The notes: generated from the sequence alone by a model not told the origin. Positions 1 to 8,154 are shown, counted from the stretch's first letter. The stretch: 13,668 nucleotides of DNA from Bordetella parapertussis (GCA_943328885.2 CALQBT020000021.1:1-13668); one strand, 5' to 3'. Translations and numbers: made by a program.

Positions 1-125
1 AACCGGTGCGCCAACTCCCAGGTCGTGCCACGGCCCTTGATCGGCTCGGGCGGTAATCCGTGGACAAATGGCGACGTCTGATCGGCTGGAGTCGGCCGGA
101 AAATCTGAATCGGGATGCGTCGCAT
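1..125 (-). CDS. Probable PA0069-family radical SAM protein, N-terminal fragment (cut by window edge)
   Basis: A minus-strand reading frame opens at ATG 125-123 and stays open to base 1 (41 full codons). The first in-frame stop upstream is TGA at 152-150, and ATG 125 is the only conventional start in between. The peptide begins MRRIPIQIFRP and contains PPEPIKGRGTTWELAHRF at about residues 25-42. An IKGRG segment followed by a nearby RF is, from memory, typical of the N-terminus of PA0069-type radical SAM proteins, whose CX3CX2C iron-sulfur motif would lie beyond the window. PA0069 is, as I recall, in the LexA regulon of Pseudomonas aeruginosa, and a consensus LexA box lies directly upstream here, which supports the call. 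No Shine-Dalgarno precedes the ATG and the promoter -10 sits 6 bases upstream, so the message may be leaderless. The catalytic domain is not visible, so the family name rests on a short segment plus the SOS context. Confidence 0.6.
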   Translation of the reverse strand, partial: MRRIPIQIFRPTPADQTSPFVHGLPPEPIKGRGTTWELAHR

Positions 126-144
126 GCTGTCAATATATACAGCA
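125..144 (-). promoter_or_regulatory. LexA (SOS) box
   Basis: The core CTGT-N8-ACAG lies at 127-142 (CTGTCAATATATACAG) with a fully AT middle apart from one C. The flanking TG and CA extend the palindrome to 125-144. This matches the gammaproteobacterial and betaproteobacterial LexA consensus CTGTatatatatACAG. It overlaps the candidate -10 of the leftward radical SAM gene and touches its start codon, so bound LexA would block initiation. No credible rightward gene lies downstream, so the target is the minus-strand gene. Confidence 0.85.
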
Positions 145-160
145 ACTGTTCATCCGTCCA
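132..160 (-). promoter_or_regulatory. Candidate promoter of the SOS-controlled radical SAM gene
   Basis: On the minus strand, TGGACG (160-155, 4 of 6 to TTGACA) is followed after 17 bases by TATATT (137-132, 5 of 6 to TATAAT). Transcription would start about 6-7 bases later, at 126-125, which is the A of the only available ATG. The LexA box covers the -10. The hexamers were assigned by eye. Confidence 0.45.
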
Positions 161-370
161 GCACTTCACCCTTCAAGCGGCTACCAAGGCCGCGCCATCG
201 GCGCCGGCCAAGCCAGCAGACGCCGTGGATCCGGCTCCGCCGGTCCACCAGCGTCCGCTCCCCTGGGGGGTGAGCCCGGACGGACGGGCCTACCTGCGCA
301 GGCACGGTCGCCTGGCGAACCGGCCGACCTCTGTTCGGCCGTGGAATGCGCCGAAGGCGCTACGGGGGGG
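145..370. other. Non-coding gap between dnaB and the radical SAM gene, with two hairpins
   Basis: I see no supported gene here. Read in the dnaB direction, a C7 run follows the TAG stop. Next come a hairpin GCGCC-TTC-GGCGC (360-348) and a second one with perfect 7-base arms CGGCCGA/TCGGCCG (arms at 341-335 and 327-321, 7-base loop). Neither has a U-tract, so they are only weak candidates for ending dnaB transcription. The -35 region of the leftward gene starts at 160. Confidence 0.4.
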
Positions 371-1789
371 CTAATATTCGCCGCTGCCGTTGCTGCCGGG
401 GGCCAGGTTGTCGAACTTGGTCAAGGGCTTCAAGAAAGTGAGCTTGGTCGTGCCGACTGGGCCATTTCGCTGCTTGGCGATGATGATCTCGGCAATGCCA
501 GGCTCCTTGCTCTCCTTGTTGTAGTAGTCGTCGCGGTAGATGAACATGATCACATCGGCATCTTGTTCGATCGCACCGGATTCGCGCAGGTCGCTCATCA
601 TCGGCCGCTTGTCGGTGCGTGTCTCGACCGAACGGTTGAGCTGCGACAGCGCGATCACCGGACACTGCAACTCCTTGGCCAGCGCTTTCAGGCCGCGCGA
701 AATCTCGCTGATCTCGGTGGCACGGTTCTCGCCGTCGCTCTTGCCCGTGCCGCTCATCAGCTGCAGGTAGTCGACCACGATCAGGCCGAGCGTGCCACCG
801 AACTGGCGCGCCATCCGGCGCGACCTGGCCCGCACCTCGGCCGGGTTCAGCGCCGGGCTCTCGTCGATGTAGAGCTGGGCCTTGCCAAGACGTTCTGCGG
901 CCTCGGTCAGTCGGGTCCACTCGTCGTCGCGCAGCCGGCCTGTGCGAAGCCCGCTCTGGTCGATGCGGCCCAGCGAGCCGATCATGCGCAGCGCCAGCTG
1001 CGAGGCACCCATTTCCATCGAGAACACCAACACCGGCAGTTCTTCGTTGACCGCCACCGCTTCGGCGATGTTGATCGCCAGCGCCGTCTTGCCCATCGAC
1101 GGCCGCGCCGCCACGATGATCAGATCGCCTTTTTGCAGGCCTGCAGTCATGCGGTCAAGGTCGAAGAAACCTGTGCGAACGCCGGTGACCTCTTCGGCAC
1201 CGTTCTCGGCCAGTTCGGTGACACGGTCGATCAACTGCATCGTCAGCTTGTCGACGCCGATGAAGCCCTGCTTGTTGCGCGAACCCTCCTCGCCAATCTT
1301 GAAGATCTTGCCCTCGGCTTCATCGAGGATTTGCGAGACTTGCCGACCCTGCGGGTTGAAGGCATTGGTGGCGATGTCATCGGCGGCCGAGATCAGCTTG
1401 CGCAGGATGGCGCGCTCGCGAACGATCTCGGCATAGCGCCGCAGGTTGGCCGCGCTGGGCACGCTCTGAGCCAGCGCGTTGAGGTAGGCCAGACCGCCGC
1501 AGGACTCGGCCTTGCCGTTGCTCTGCAACTGCTCGAACACCGTGATCACGTCGGCCGGCTTGTTGCCATTGATCAGCGCGGCGATCACGATGAAGATCTC
1601 GCGGTGCTCGTAGCGGTAGAAGTCCCCCTCGCTGACCTGATCGCCGGCACGGTCCCAGGCCATGTTGTCGATCAGCAGGCCGCCCAGAACGCTTTGCTCG
1701 GCCTCGACCGAATGTGGCGGCACCCTCAAGCGAGCCACCTCGTCGTCGGGTTGTGAACTGCTGGGAGACGGACGGAAGACGGCGGACAT
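371..1789 (-). CDS. dnaB: Replicative DNA helicase DnaB
   Basis: This is the hexameric 5'-3' helicase that unwinds DNA at the chromosomal replication fork and recruits primase. The 472 residues match the usual length (about 470). The N-terminal DnaB domain spans about 20-125. The RecA-like ATPase has Walker A ARPSMGKTA (228-236, Lys234), FSMEM with Glu259, Walker B LIVVDYLQL (336-344, Asp340), the H4 DNA-loop segment LSQLNRSVETR (381-391), and KQRNGPVG with the probable arginine finger Arg441. I chose the ATG at 1789 (MSAVF...), as in relatives. A longer frame to 1828 is possible, but its ATG lies inside the TATGAT -10 candidate and it would add 13 residues not expected in the family. No strong ribosome binding site precedes 1789. 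The gene follows the rplI operon but is separated from it by a strong terminator, so it is probably transcribed on its own. It ends in TAG beside a C7 run. Confidence 0.97.
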   Translation of the reverse strand: MSAVFRPSPSSSQPDDEVARLRVPPHSVEAEQSVLGGLLIDNMAWDRAGDQVSEGDFYRYEHREIFIVIAALINGNKPADVITVFEQLQSNGKAESCGGLAYLNALAQSVPSAANLRRYAEIVRERAILRKLISAADDIATNAFNPQGRQVSQILDEAEGKIFKIGEEGSRNKQGFIGVDKLTMQLIDRVTELAENGAEEVTGVRTGFFDLDRMTAGLQKGDLIIVAARPSMGKTALAINIAEAVAVNEELPVLVFSMEMGASQLALRMIGSLGRIDQSGLRTGRLRDDEWTRLTEAAERLGKAQLYIDESPALNPAEVRARSRRMARQFGGTLGLIVVDYLQLMSGTGKSDGENRATEISEISRGLKALAKELQCPVIALSQLNRSVETRTDKRPMMSDLRESGAIEQDADVIMFIYRDDYYNKESKEPGIAEIIIAKQRNGPVGTTKLTFLKPLTKFDNLAPGSNGSGEY

Positions 1790-1823
1790 CGGCTGTGAAT
1801 CTCGGGCTGGAGCTTGTCCGACC

Positions 1824-1871
1824 ATCATACGGCGAGGGTCGGCACCGTCCTGTGGACAAGGCTGTGGAAAT
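1824..1871 (-). promoter_or_regulatory. Candidate dnaB promoter region with two DnaA-box-like 9-mers
   Basis: TATGAT (1829-1824, 5 of 6 to TATAAT) would start transcription near 1817, 28 bases before the chosen dnaB ATG. I see no good -35. Just upstream, two same-orientation 9-mers each differ from the DnaA box TTWTNCACA at one position: TTGTCCACA (1859-1851) and ATTTCCACA (1871-1863), 12 bases apart. Binding by DnaA is speculative. Confidence 0.3.
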
Positions 1872-1910
1872 TCAGGGGACTGTCACTGAACAAGATGGAA
1901 CAGCGCCAAT

Positions 1911-1936
1911 GAAAAAGGCGGCCAATGGCCGCCCTA
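1911..1936 (-). terminator. Rho-independent terminator of the rpsF-priB-rpsR-rplI operon
   Basis: On the minus strand a 7-base GC stem GGCGGCC / GGCCGCC (1933-1927 and 1923-1917) with a 3-base ATT loop is followed immediately by TTTTT (1916-1912). It lies about 25 bases past the rplI stop and upstream of dnaB, so it separates the ribosomal operon from the helicase gene. Confidence 0.9.
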
Positions 1937-1957
1937 CGCGTGAAAGCGAGGTCCTGA

Positions 1958-2410
1958 TCAGGCCTGCTCTGGCACGACCTTGACGGTGATTTCGACCACC
2001 ACGTCGGTGTGCGCAGCCACTTGAACCGGATGCTCGCCGACGGTCTTGAGGGGACCGCTGGGCATGCGAACCTGGGACTTGATCAGCTCGAAACCGAGCT
2101 TTTTCAGGCCTTCGGTGATGTCGGCATTGGTGACGGAGCCGAACAAGCGGCCATCGACGCCAGCCTTTTGGGCGATCGTGACGACCTTGCCGCTGAGCTT
2201 GTCGCCCACGGCCTGCGCCGCTGCGAGCTTGTCGCTGGCGGTCTTCTCGAGTTCGACGCGCTTGAGTTCGAACTCTTTCTTCGCAGCTTCGGTCGCCCGA
2301 CGGGCTTGCTTGGTGGGGATCAGGAAGTTGCGGGCGTAGCCCGACTTCACATTGACCACATCACCCAGGTTGCCCAGGTTGGCCACTTTTTCCAGCAGGA
2401 TGATTTGCAT
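1958..2410 (-). CDS. rplI: 50S ribosomal protein bL9
   Basis: bL9 binds 23S rRNA at the base of the L1 stalk and helps maintain reading frame. The 150-residue length is standard. The N-terminal RNA-binding domain shows the family signature [20 protein letters not shown] at about 13-32. A charged connecting helix follows (about 41-75), then the C-terminal domain ending in [18 protein letters not shown] lies 8 bases before the ATG. It is the last gene of the operon: rpsR ends 13 bases upstream and a strong terminator follows. Confidence 0.98.
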   Translation of the reverse strand: MQIILLEKVANLGNLGDVVNVKSGYARNFLIPTKQARRATEAAKKEFELKRVELEKTASDKLAAAQAVGDKLSGKVVTIAQKAGVDGRLFGSVTNADITEGLKKLGFELIKSQVRMPSGPLKTVGEHPVQVAAHTDVVVEITVKVVPEQA

Positions 2411-2423
2411 GAACGAGGCTCCT

Positions 2424-2714
2424 TCAGACGCGATGCTGGTCGCTGTACGGCACCAGCGCCAAGAAGCGCGCGCGCTTGATCGCGGTGGTCAGTTGGCGCT
2501 GATAGAAAGCGCGCGTGCCCGTCAGCCGGGCCGGCGTGATCTTGCCGTTCTCGCCGATGAAATCGCGCAGCACATCGACGTCCTTGTAATCGATCTCGAC
2601 CACATTGGCGACGGTGAAACGGCAGAAGCGCTTGCGCTTGAACAGCAGCGACTGCGTGTTGCGCTTGGGCTTGCGGTCTTTGGAAAACTTACCTTTACCT
2701 CTTGGCGGGGGCAT
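2424..2714 (-). CDS. rpsR: 30S ribosomal protein bS18
   Basis: bS18 sits on the platform of the small subunit and pairs with bS6. The 96-residue protein has a basic start ([18 protein letters not shown]), the core [10 protein letters not shown], the segment [12 protein letters not shown], and the diagnostic [19 protein letters not shown] before the basic [11 protein letters not shown] end. AGAGGT precedes the ATG at good spacing. It lies between priB (14-base gap) and rplI (13-base gap), the usual order. Confidence 0.98.
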   Translation of the reverse strand: MPPPRGKGKFSKDRKPKRNTQSLLFKRKRFCRFTVANVVEIDYKDVDVLRDFIGENGKITPARLTGTRAFYQRQLTTAIKRARFLALVPYSDQHRV

Positions 2715-2728
2715 GGTGTACCTCTTTT

Positions 2729-3070
2729 CTATGTGTTGCCGACCGCAGTCGGCAGTGAATCAGATGATGGCGAGAGTGCGAGCGCGCCAGGGGTCAGTTC
2801 GGTGATGTGAAACAGCAATCCGCGTCCGTTGCGGGCTGAAGCCAGGAAACCGCCGTACAGACCGGCTTGCCCCAACATCAGTGCGCCCATTGGCTTTGCG
2901 ATCGCCCCAATGGCCAAGGCCTTGATCTCCAGACAGACCCGGCGAGGCTGCCCGTCTTCGGTGACCATGGACTCATGTTGCAGCCTGCAGTCGATGACTG
3001 GCAGGCCGGCAGGGGTGTAGCGCAAGACACCTCGTTCGAGCAGTTGGGCCGACAAGACCATTCGGTTCAT
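2729..3070 (-). CDS. priB: Primosomal replication protein N (PriB)
   Basis: PriB is a small OB-fold, single-strand-DNA-binding dimer that works with PriA to reload DnaB at stalled forks. The 113 residues fit the family. The start [24 protein letters not shown], with the E-R-x3-RYTPAG pattern, is typical of betaproteobacterial PriB, as is its place between rpsF and rpsR. The ATG at 3070 is preferred to an in-frame GTG at 3076 (GTG-CCG-ATG). Neither has a clear ribosome binding site, so translation may be coupled to rpsF, which ends 38 bases upstream. The C-terminal tail after about residue 98 ([14 protein letters not shown]) is low-complexity and poorly conserved in such proteins. Confidence 0.92.
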   Translation of the reverse strand: MNRMVLSAQLLERGVLRYTPAGLPVIDCRLQHESMVTEDGQPRRVCLEIKALAIGAIAKPMGALMLGQAGLYGGFLASARNGRGLLFHITELTPGALALSPSSDSLPTAVGNT

Positions 3071-3108
3071 CGGCACCGCAGACTCGAGCGCGGCAGCGGT
3101 GGCTTCAA

Positions 3109-3477
3109 TCAGGCGCTGGCCTCCTGCTGGTGCGAAGACTTGCGCGACTCTTCCTTCTCGACCGCCTTCATCATGACCGAAGGCGTGGTCTCGGCCTTGG
3201 CTTTGGACACCGTCAGGTGTCGCAGCACGGCGTCATTGAACTTGAAACCGGTCTCGATCTCAGCCAGGGTTTCCTTGCTGCACTCGATGTTCAGGCACAC
3301 ATAGTGGGCCTTGGCGAGTTTCTGGATCTGGTAGGCCAGCGCGCGCCGACCCCAGTCCTCGACCCGGTGCACCACGCCAGCGGCAGTGGTGACGGTGGTC
3401 TTGATACGTTCCAGCATGGCTGGAACCTGTTCGCTCTGATCCGGATGGATCAACAGCACGATTTCATAATGACGCAT
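3109..3477 (-). CDS. rpsF: 30S ribosomal protein bS6
   Basis: bS6 binds 16S rRNA together with bS18 on the platform of the small subunit. The 122-residue protein opens [19 protein letters not shown] and carries the family core [18 protein letters not shown] (about 39-56), then [10 protein letters not shown] and [11 protein letters not shown]. The hydrophilic tail [13 protein letters not shown] is variable in the family. ATG 3477 is chosen because AAGGAG lies 6 bases upstream; an in-frame GTG at 3483 would leave no room for it. This is the first gene of the operon. Confidence 0.98.
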   Translation of the reverse strand: MRHYEIVLLIHPDQSEQVPAMLERIKTTVTTAAGVVHRVEDWGRRALAYQIQKLAKAHYVCLNIECSKETLAEIETGFKFNDAVLRHLTVSKAKAETTPSVMMKAVEKEESRKSSHQQEASA

Positions 3478-3605
3478 AGACACTCCTTGTGGTTTCCGGG
3501 GATCGGAAGCTGCCCGACCTGCTCATCTGCCAGAAGGCAGAAGAATGCGCGTCGAATGACCGGTGCAGCAAAGGGAAAGCCAATGATTGTAGCGCAGTGG
3601 ACGGG
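3478..3605 (-). promoter_or_regulatory. rpsF operon promoter and mRNA leader
   Basis: TACAAT (3591-3586, 5 of 6 to TATAAT) would start transcription near 3579, giving a leader of about 100 bases. The -35 at 17 bases (CTGAGC, 3614-3609) is weak and lies in the end of the symporter gene. The leader can form CTGCC-TTCT-GGCAG (3540-3527) and a second hairpin, GGTCGG paired with CCGATC, nearer the start codon. In many bacteria S6-S18 binds a leader element with an unpaired CCG in this operon; whether this leader is one needs a covariance search. No terminator separates the symporter gene from this region. Confidence 0.4.
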
Positions 3606-5714
3606 TCAGCTCAGCTGGGAGCCTTGGGGCTTGTCCGGCGAAGGCCGACGCAGCGCGTCGACCATGGCAAGCTCAGCTGGTTTCGGCGGCGGCGTCAACC
3701 AGCTCACCAGCACCAGCACCGCGAAGCCCAAGGGCACACCGAACACCCCGGCGGCCACCGGGTCGATGCCGAACCAGCGCCCGTCAGCGCCGGACTCACC
3801 CAAGCCCAGCCAGACGCGCGGGCCGGCCAGGTTGCGCGCCATATAGCCCAGACACACCGCAGCGCCGGCCAGCATGCCAGCCACAGCGCCAGCACGGTTG
3901 GCGCGGCGCCAGAAAATACCCATCACCAGCGCCGGAAAAAAGGCGGCTGCCGCGAGCGAGAACGCCGCGGTGACAAAGGGCAGGATGTCGGCGATGCGCA
4001 GCGATGCGACCCAAGCCGCCAGCACCGCGCAGACCAAGACCATCATCTTGCTCAGCATCACCCGCTTGATCGCCGAAGCCCGCGGATTGACGACGCGAAA
4101 GAAGAAGTCGTGAGCCAGCGCATTGGAGATCGTCAACAGCAAGCCGTCAGCCGTCGACAGTGCCGCGGCCAGGCCACCTGCGGCCACCAGGTAGGTCACG
4201 ACCAGCGGCAATCCGCCCAGCTCCGGCGCCGCCAGCACGATCATGTCGGCGCCCAAGCGCAACTCGGCGAACTGCAGCACACCATCACCGTTGATATCTT
4301 GCACCGACACCAGCGAGCCATCGAGCTTGCTCCAGCGTCTGATCCAGTCGGGCAGGCTGCCGAACGCCGAGCCCACGAGTTCGGTGAAGACCTGGTACTT
4401 GACCATCACGGCGAGCGCCGGCGCGCTGAGGTAGAGCAGCACGATGAACAACAGCGACCACCCCACCGATCGCCGTGCCTCAGCCACCGTGGCCGTGGTG
4501 TAGCAGCGCGTGAGCACATGCGGCATCGCCGCAGTGCCCAGCATCAAGCAGAACACCAGCGCCAGGAAATTTGCGCGTGACGCGCCGCCTGCTGCGCTGC
4601 CCGCAGGACCGGTCGAGCCCGACTGCGGCGCCAGACCGGCCAAGGGCTGGGCCTGGGCGCGGGCTTGGTCTAGCTCTCGTTGGTAGCCCGCACGCGCCTC
4701 AGCCTCGGTGCGGGGCATGCGCTCGAGCCGGCGCTCGGCCTGCTGGATGCGGGCCAGCGGCAGGCTCTCGGCCCGCATGCGCTCGATCTCGCGCGCCAAA
4801 GACTCGGCGTCGCCGAGCATCGCGGCCGGCACATCACGCAACTTGCGCTGGGCTTCATCGGCACGCTCGATCAGCAGGCGCCGCACTTGCGTCTCGGCCG
4901 GGTCGACCAGCAATTGCGCCTCTCGCTCGGTCACGACCGCGAGTTGCTGTTTGTAGCTGAAGATCGGCAACCAGGATCCGGTCTGCTGCAGGCTCAACCA
5001 CACCACCGGAACCGTGTAAGCGATGATCAGCACGATGTACTGGGCCACCTGGGTCCAGGTGACCGCCCGCATGCCACCCAGGAACGAGCACACGAGCACG
5101 CCGCCCAGGCCGACGAAGATGCCGATCTCGAAGCTGAAACCCGTCAGGTGCGAAGTGATCAGCCCAACGCCGTAGACCTGCACCACAACATAGACAAAGG
5201 ACACCAGCACGGTGGCGGCCACGCCGATCAGCCGCGGCGCATTGCCACCGTAGCGCGCGCCTAGAAAGTCAGGGATCGTGAACTGGCCGAAACGCCGCAG
5301 ATAAGGCGCCAGCAACACGGCCACCAGACAGAAGCCTCCCGTCCAACCCAGGATGTAGGCCAGGCCGTCGAAGCCCTGCAGGTAGAGCACGCCCGCTGTG
5401 CCGATGAATGATGCCGCCGACATCCAGTCGGCTGCCGTGGCCATGCCGTTGTAGATCGCCGGCACGCGTCGACCCGCGACGTAGTACTCGGCTTCGTCGG
5501 TGGTTCGACTGGCCAAGCCGATGCCAGCGTAGACCAACAAGGTGGCGATCAGGAAGCTCGCACCGATCCAGCCCCGCGGCCAGCCGTTGCGCTCGAGCAG
5601 CGCCAGCGTCGCGACGAACAACACCAACCCGAGCGTGAACAGCGCGTAGCGACGATGCAGCGTTCGCGCAAAGCGCTGCGCGGTATCGGCACTGCCGGCA
5701 AGTTGGCTTGACAT
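3606..5714 (-). CDS. Large Na+/solute symporter (SSS family, VC_2705-like) with EF-hand and coiled-coil inserts
   Basis: This is an inner-membrane sodium:solute symporter of 702 residues, long for the family (about 550). Recognisable parts are TM segments at about 23-42 and 47-67, the first core helix ADWMSAASFIGTAG (95-108), FTIPDFLGARYG (145-156), and the sodium-site helix LSTADGLLLTISNALAHD (519-536), where Ser/Thr residues coordinate Na+ in relatives. Two inserts stand out: a charged, probably helical segment at about 256-378 (many RERE/ERAD/RRLER stretches) and a canonical EF-hand loop, DINGDGVLQFAE, at 473-484. The sequence resembles the VC_2705 subfamily, but the small VC_2704-type (DUF4212) partner gene is not adjacent. 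The substrate is unknown; its position 31 bases after ppsA suggests a small carboxylate such as acetate, lactate or pyruvate. ATG 5714 avoids a 54-residue extension that overlaps ppsA; the ribosome binding site is weak. Confidence 0.85.
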   Translation of the reverse strand: MSSQLAGSADTAQRFARTLHRRYALFTLGLVLFVATLALLERNGWPRGWIGASFLIATLLVYAGIGLASRTTDEAEYYVAGRRVPAIYNGMATAADWMSAASFIGTAGVLYLQGFDGLAYILGWTGGFCLVAVLLAPYLRRFGQFTIPDFLGARYGGNAPRLIGVAATVLVSFVYVVVQVYGVGLITSHLTGFSFEIGIFVGLGGVLVCSFLGGMRAVTWTQVAQYIVLIIAYTVPVVWLSLQQTGSWLPIFSYKQQLAVVTEREAQLLVDPAETQVRRLLIERADEAQRKLRDVPAAMLGDAESLAREIERMRAESLPLARIQQAERRLERMPRTEAEARAGYQRELDQARAQAQPLAGLAPQSGSTGPAGSAAGGASRANFLALVFCLMLGTAAMPHVLTRCYTTATVAEARRSVGWSLLFIVLLYLSAPALAVMVKYQVFTELVGSAFGSLPDWIRRWSKLDGSLVSVQDINGDGVLQFAELRLGADMIVLAAPELGGLPLVVTYLVAAGGLAAALSTADGLLLTISNALAHDFFFRVVNPRASAIKRVMLSKMMVLVCAVLAAWVASLRIADILPFVTAAFSLAAAAFFPALVMGIFWRRANRAGAVAGMLAGAAVCLGYMARNLAGPRVWLGLGESGADGRWFGIDPVAAGVFGVPLGFAVLVLVSWLTPPPKPAELAMVDALRRPSPDKPQGSQLS

Positions 5715-5745
5715 GGTCGGCGGGCTGCTCGATGGTGAGCTGCGC

Positions 5746-8154
5746 TCAGCGAGATGCCAGCCGCACCCAGGTCTCGACGACCGAGTCGGGGTTGAGCGAG
5801 ATAGAGTTGATGCCCTCGGCGGCCAACCAATCGGCGAAGTCAGGATGGTCGCTAGGGCCTTGGCCGCAGATGCCAATGTACTTGCCGCTGGCGCGGCAGG
5901 CAGTGATCGCCCGACTGATCAAGGCCTTGACCGCGGGGTCGCGCTCGTCGAAATCCACCGCCAGCTGGGCCAAACCGGAATCACGGTCCAAGCCCAAGGT
6001 CAGCTGGGTCAAATCGTTCGATCCTATCGACATGCCATCGAAATGCTCGAGAAACTGTTCGGCCAGGATCGCGTTGCTCGGCACCTCGCACATCATGATC
6101 ACGCGCAGGCCATTCTGGCCGCGCGCCAGGCCGCGCTCGGCCAGCAGTTTGACCACCTGCTCGGCCTGGCGCACCGTGCGCACGAAGGGCACCATGATCT
6201 CGACATTGCTCAGACCCATGTCGTTGCGAACCTGCTTCAAGGCCTCGCATTCCATGGCGAAGGCGTCGGCGAACTCGCCACTGATGTAGCGCGAGGCGCC
6301 GCGAAATCCCAGCATAGGGTTCTCTTCGTCGGGCTCGTAGCGCGAGCCGCCGATCAACTTCTTGTACTCGTTGGACTTGAAATCCGAGAGCCGAACGATC
6401 ACCGCCTTGGGCCAGAACGCAGCGGCGATCGTCGCGATGCCCTCGACCAGCTTGTCGACGTAGAAAGCCCGCGGCGAGGCATGGCCGCGCGCCACCGACT
6501 CGACCGCCTTTTTCAGATCGGGATCGATGTTGGGGTAATCGAGGATCGCCTTCGGATGCACGCCGATGTTGGTGTTGATGATGAATTCCAGCCGCGCCAG
6601 GCCGACACCCGAGTTCGGGATCTGCGCGAAGTCGAAGGCCAGCGTCGGATTGCCGACGTTCATCATGATCTTGATCGGGCAGTCAGGCAGTTCGCCACGC
6701 TTGACTTCGGTGACCTCGGTCTCGAGCAGCCCATCGTAGATGAAGCCGGTGTCGCCCTCGCTGCACACCACGGTGACCAAGGTGCCGTCGGCGAGCTTTT
6801 CGGTCGCGTCACCGCAGCCCACGACCGCAGGAATGCCGAGTTCGCGGGCAATGATCGCCGCATGGCAGGTTCGCCCGCCCCGGTTGGTAACGATCGCCGA
6901 GGCCCGCTTCATCACCGGCTCCCAGTTCGGGTCGGTCATGTCGGTGACGAGCACGTCACCAGGCTGCACACGGTCCATCTCGGACAGGCTCGACACCAGC
7001 CGCACCGGGCCGGCCCCTATCCTCTGGCCGATCGCCCTGCCCTCTGCCAGCACGGCGCTTCTCTGGGACAGGCCCCCTTTGAGCTTGTAGCGATGCTCGA
7101 CCTGGCCGGCGGCCTGGCTCTTCACGGTCTCAGGCCTGGCCTGCAGGATGTAGAGCTTGCCGTCCTCACCGTCCTTGCCCCACTCGATGTCCATCGCACG
7201 GCCGTAGTGCTGTTCGATGATCAGCGCGTAGCGCGCCAACTCGATCACGTCAGTGTCGCTCAGCGCATAGCGGTTACGCTGCTCGGGCGGGGTGTCGACG
7301 GTGCGCACCAGCCTGCCGGTGGCCTGGCGTTCTTCGGTCGAGGCGAACTCCATGCGGATCAGCTTGGAGCCCAGGTTACGCCGGATGATGGGCAATTTGC
7401 CAGCCTTTAGCGCCGGCTTGTGGACATAGAACTCGTCAGGGTTGACGGCGCCCTGCACCACCGTCTCGCCCAGCCCGTAGCTCGCAGTGATGAAGACCAC
7501 GTCCTCGAAACCCGACTCGGTGTCGATCGTGAAGATCACGCCAGCCGCGCCCAGATCGGACCGCACCATGCGCTGCACGCCAGCCGACAAGGCCACCTCG
7601 GCATGGGCAAAGCCCTTGTGCACCCGGTAGCTGATCGCGCGGTCGTTGTACAGCGAGGCAAACACCTCTTTCATCTTGTGCAGCACATCGGCGATGCCGT
7701 GCACGTTCAGGAAGGTCTCCTGCTGGCCGGCGAATGAGGCGTCGGGCAGGTCTTCAGCGGTGGCCGATGATCGCACCGCGAAACTGGCCGCAGGATGCTC
7801 GGCGGTCAGCGCAGCGAACGAGGCGCGCACCGCGGCGTCGAAGTCGGGCGGAAATGGCGCGGCGATGACCCAGCCGCGGATCTCGGCGCCGGCGGCGGCC
7901 AGCGCGTTGACGTCGTCGGTGTCGAGCGCGGCCAGGCGGGCGTTGATCTTGTCGGTCAGGCCGCCGTGGGCCAGGAACTCTCGGAAGGCGCGCGCGGTGG
8001 TCGCGAAACCGCCGGGCACTCGAACGCCGCTGCCGCTGAGCTGGCTGATCATTTCGCCGAGGCTGGCATTCTTGCCGCCAACGACCTCGACATCGCTCAT
8101 TCTCAGCTGGTCAAACGGTACGGCCAGGGCGGCCGCCAATGGGTGGGATGACAT
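5746..8154 (-). CDS. ppsA: Phosphoenolpyruvate synthase
   Basis: This cytoplasmic enzyme converts pyruvate + ATP + H2O to PEP + AMP + Pi and is the entry to gluconeogenesis from three-carbon acids. At 802 residues it fits the family (E. coli about 790). The N-terminal ATP-grasp domain shows [11 protein letters not shown] (25-35) and [20 protein letters not shown] (124-143). The swivelling phosphohistidine domain has [21 protein letters not shown] (426-446) with catalytic His431 and Thr429, the residue equivalent to the one phosphorylated by PpsR. The C-terminal pyruvate-binding barrel has [17 protein letters not shown] (711-727) and CGQGPSDHP with Cys763 as the likely acid. The ATG at 8154 has CGGAGC upstream; a 22-residue extension to 8220 lacks family resemblance. 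The gene is divergent from ppsR, its regulator, and upstream of the symporter. Confidence 0.97.
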   Translation of the reverse strand: MSSHPLAAALAVPFDQLRMSDVEVVGGKNASLGEMISQLSGSGVRVPGGFATTARAFREFLAHGGLTDKINARLAALDTDDVNALAAAGAEIRGWVIAAPFPPDFDAAVRASFAALTAEHPAASFAVRSSATAEDLPDASFAGQQETFLNVHGIADVLHKMKEVFASLYNDRAISYRVHKGFAHAEVALSAGVQRMVRSDLGAAGVIFTIDTESGFEDVVFITASYGLGETVVQGAVNPDEFYVHKPALKAGKLPIIRRNLGSKLIRMEFASTEERQATGRLVRTVDTPPEQRNRYALSDTDVIELARYALIIEQHYGRAMDIEWGKDGEDGKLYILQARPETVKSQAAGQVEHRYKLKGGLSQRSAVLAEGRAIGQRIGAGPVRLVSSLSEMDRVQPGDVLVTDMTDPNWEPVMKRASAIVTNRGGRTCHAAIIARELGIPAVVGCGDATEKLADGTLVTVVCSEGDTGFIYDGLLETEVTEVKRGELPDCPIKIMMNVGNPTLAFDFAQIPNSGVGLARLEFIINTNIGVHPKAILDYPNIDPDLKKAVESVARGHASPRAFYVDKLVEGIATIAAAFWPKAVIVRLSDFKSNEYKKLIGGSRYEPDEENPMLGFRGASRYISGEFADAFAMECEALKQVRNDMGLSNVEIMVPFVRTVRQAEQVVKLLAERGLARGQNGLRVIMMCEVPSNAILAEQFLEHFDGMSIGSNDLTQLTLGLDRDSGLAQLAVDFDERDPAVKALISRAITACRASGKYIGICGQGPSDHPDFADWLAAEGINSISLNPDSVVETWVRLASR

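Noticed and set aside
127..374. A rightward gene controlled by the LexA box
   Set aside because: Rightward frames after the box carry no family resemblance and soon run into the dnaB 3' end. The leftward frame fits both promoter and family.
68..1756. 562-codon plus-strand open frame
   Set aside because: It runs antiparallel to dnaB, whose motifs are unmistakable. Long antisense frames are expected with this GC-rich codon use, and the product has low-complexity, family-less sequence.
3489..4580. 363-codon plus-strand open frame
   Set aside because: It is antisense to the symporter gene, with a repetitive Gln/Arg/His-rich product.
5715..5876. 54-residue N-terminal extension of the symporter
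   Set aside because: It overlaps the ppsA end in another frame and has shadow-like Ser/Pro/Arg composition. ATG 5714 starts the hydrophilic tail before the first membrane helix.
5713..7410. 565-codon plus-strand open frame
   Set aside because: It is the antisense shadow of ppsA, with no recognisable domain and His/Arg/Gly-rich composition from reversed codons.
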